Below, one piece after another: positions 6,538 to 6,714 of a stretch of DNA of 6,714 bases. Position numbers and translations under genes: made by a program. The stretch is from Nitrospirota bacterium (GTDB taxonomy: Bacteria; Nitrospirota; Thermodesulfovibrionia; Thermodesulfovibrionales; JdFR-85): contig JAADHP010000137.1 in assembly GCA_013151785.1 (NCBI GenBank), positions 1 through 6,714 of the forward strand, written 5' to 3'. Position 1 is the first letter of the stretch. Each line of letters begins with the position of its first letter. The notes below the pieces were generated by a model. That model was not told the DNA's origin. It saw only the letters and a program-made list of their open reading frames with translations, and ran no database searches.

Positions 6538-6548
6538 ATTATATTATA
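6538..6548 (-). promoter_or_regulatory. Candidate -10 region for the phosphorylase gene
   Basis: Two overlapping TATAAT hexamers lie on the minus strand at 6548-6543 and 6543-6538. Transcription from here would give a leader of roughly 85 nt containing both palindromes at 6461-6472 and 6485-6496. No good -35 hexamer is found; the best is TTCTTT (6568-6563), 19 bp from the second box. The surrounding DNA is AT-rich, so a chance match is possible. Confidence 0.3.
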
Positions 6549-6589
6549 ACCTACCGGATAAAAAAGAATCTTTTAAAATCCTTAAAATA

Positions 6590-6714
6590 GTGATTGACTA
6601 TCCAGTCAACTTTATAGGCATACAGGTATTGCCTTCTCAGTCATTCTCGCATGCCGTCCAAGGCATGCTCCGAGGAGAAAATCAGGTTCACCCTCCTGGT
6701 GAACCTCTTTGATT
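6590..6714 (+). repeat. Nested palindromic intergenic repeat, copy 2 (cut by window end)
   Basis: This is the second copy of the element at 2464-2629, in the same orientation. The block 6616-6692 matches 2492-2568 with one difference in 77 bases (A2532 to G6656, inside a hairpin loop). Similarity extends left through a small hairpin, TTGACT-ATCC-AGTCAA (6594-6609), whose loop differs from copy 1. The hairpins GCATGCC/GGCATGC (6649-6655/6662-6668) and GGTTCACC/GGTGAACC (6685-6692/6698-6705) are preserved, the second with a 5-nt loop instead of 8. The right outer arm would lie beyond position 6714. The copy lies upstream of the phosphorylase gene, outside its putative promoter, so it is not tied to a gene 3' end in the way copy 1 is. 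Confidence 0.88.

Overview
The window looks like chromosomal DNA of a moderately AT-leaning, probably anaerobic or thermophile-related bacterium. The archaeal-style split glutamate synthase with extra ferredoxin clusters, the compact GT35 glucan phosphorylase and the PilZ protein would fit a Nitrospirota (Thermodesulfovibrio-like) or Thermodesulfobacteriota lineage. This is inferred from gene style only, so the taxonomy is uncertain. No phage, IS transposase, tRNA, rRNA or CRISPR array is visible.

Layout. Positions 1-81 (+) are the last 26 codons of an upstream gene, probably the FMN-domain part of a split glutamate synthase. At 120-2453 (+) lies a 777-aa fusion: a glutamate synthase GXGXG domain, a GltD-type FAD/NAD(P) oxidoreductase and a C-terminal two-cluster ferredoxin module. 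The gap at 2454-2692 is largely filled by a nested palindromic repeat (copy 1). At 2693-3721 (-) is a class I DAHP synthase, the entry enzyme of the shikimate pathway. A short divergent promoter region follows. At 3895-4746 (+) is a PilZ-type candidate c-di-GMP protein with an unusual insertion. It meets head-on, with abutting stop codons, a compact alpha-glucan phosphorylase at 4747-6447 (-). The region 6448-6714 holds the phosphorylase leader and promoter region and a second, nearly identical copy of the palindromic repeat, cut by the window end.

How the genes fit together. The first two genes probably form one glutamate-synthase operon, in which the fusion protein feeds electrons to the FMN synthase subunit. 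The DAHP synthase, PilZ protein and phosphorylase look like ordinary single-gene units (aromatic amino-acid synthesis, second-messenger sensing, glycogen breakdown) with no clear pathway link to each other.

The most unusual signal is the repeat. Its two copies sit about 4.1 kb apart in intergenic DNA. Each contains several hairpins, and nearly all differences between copies fall in predicted loops or bulges, as expected for a structured or mobile intergenic element. The other points worth attention are the GXGXG-GltD-ferredoxin fusion with an atypical nucleotide-binding strand, the split PilZ motif, and the lack of Shine-Dalgarno sequences on the two divergent genes.
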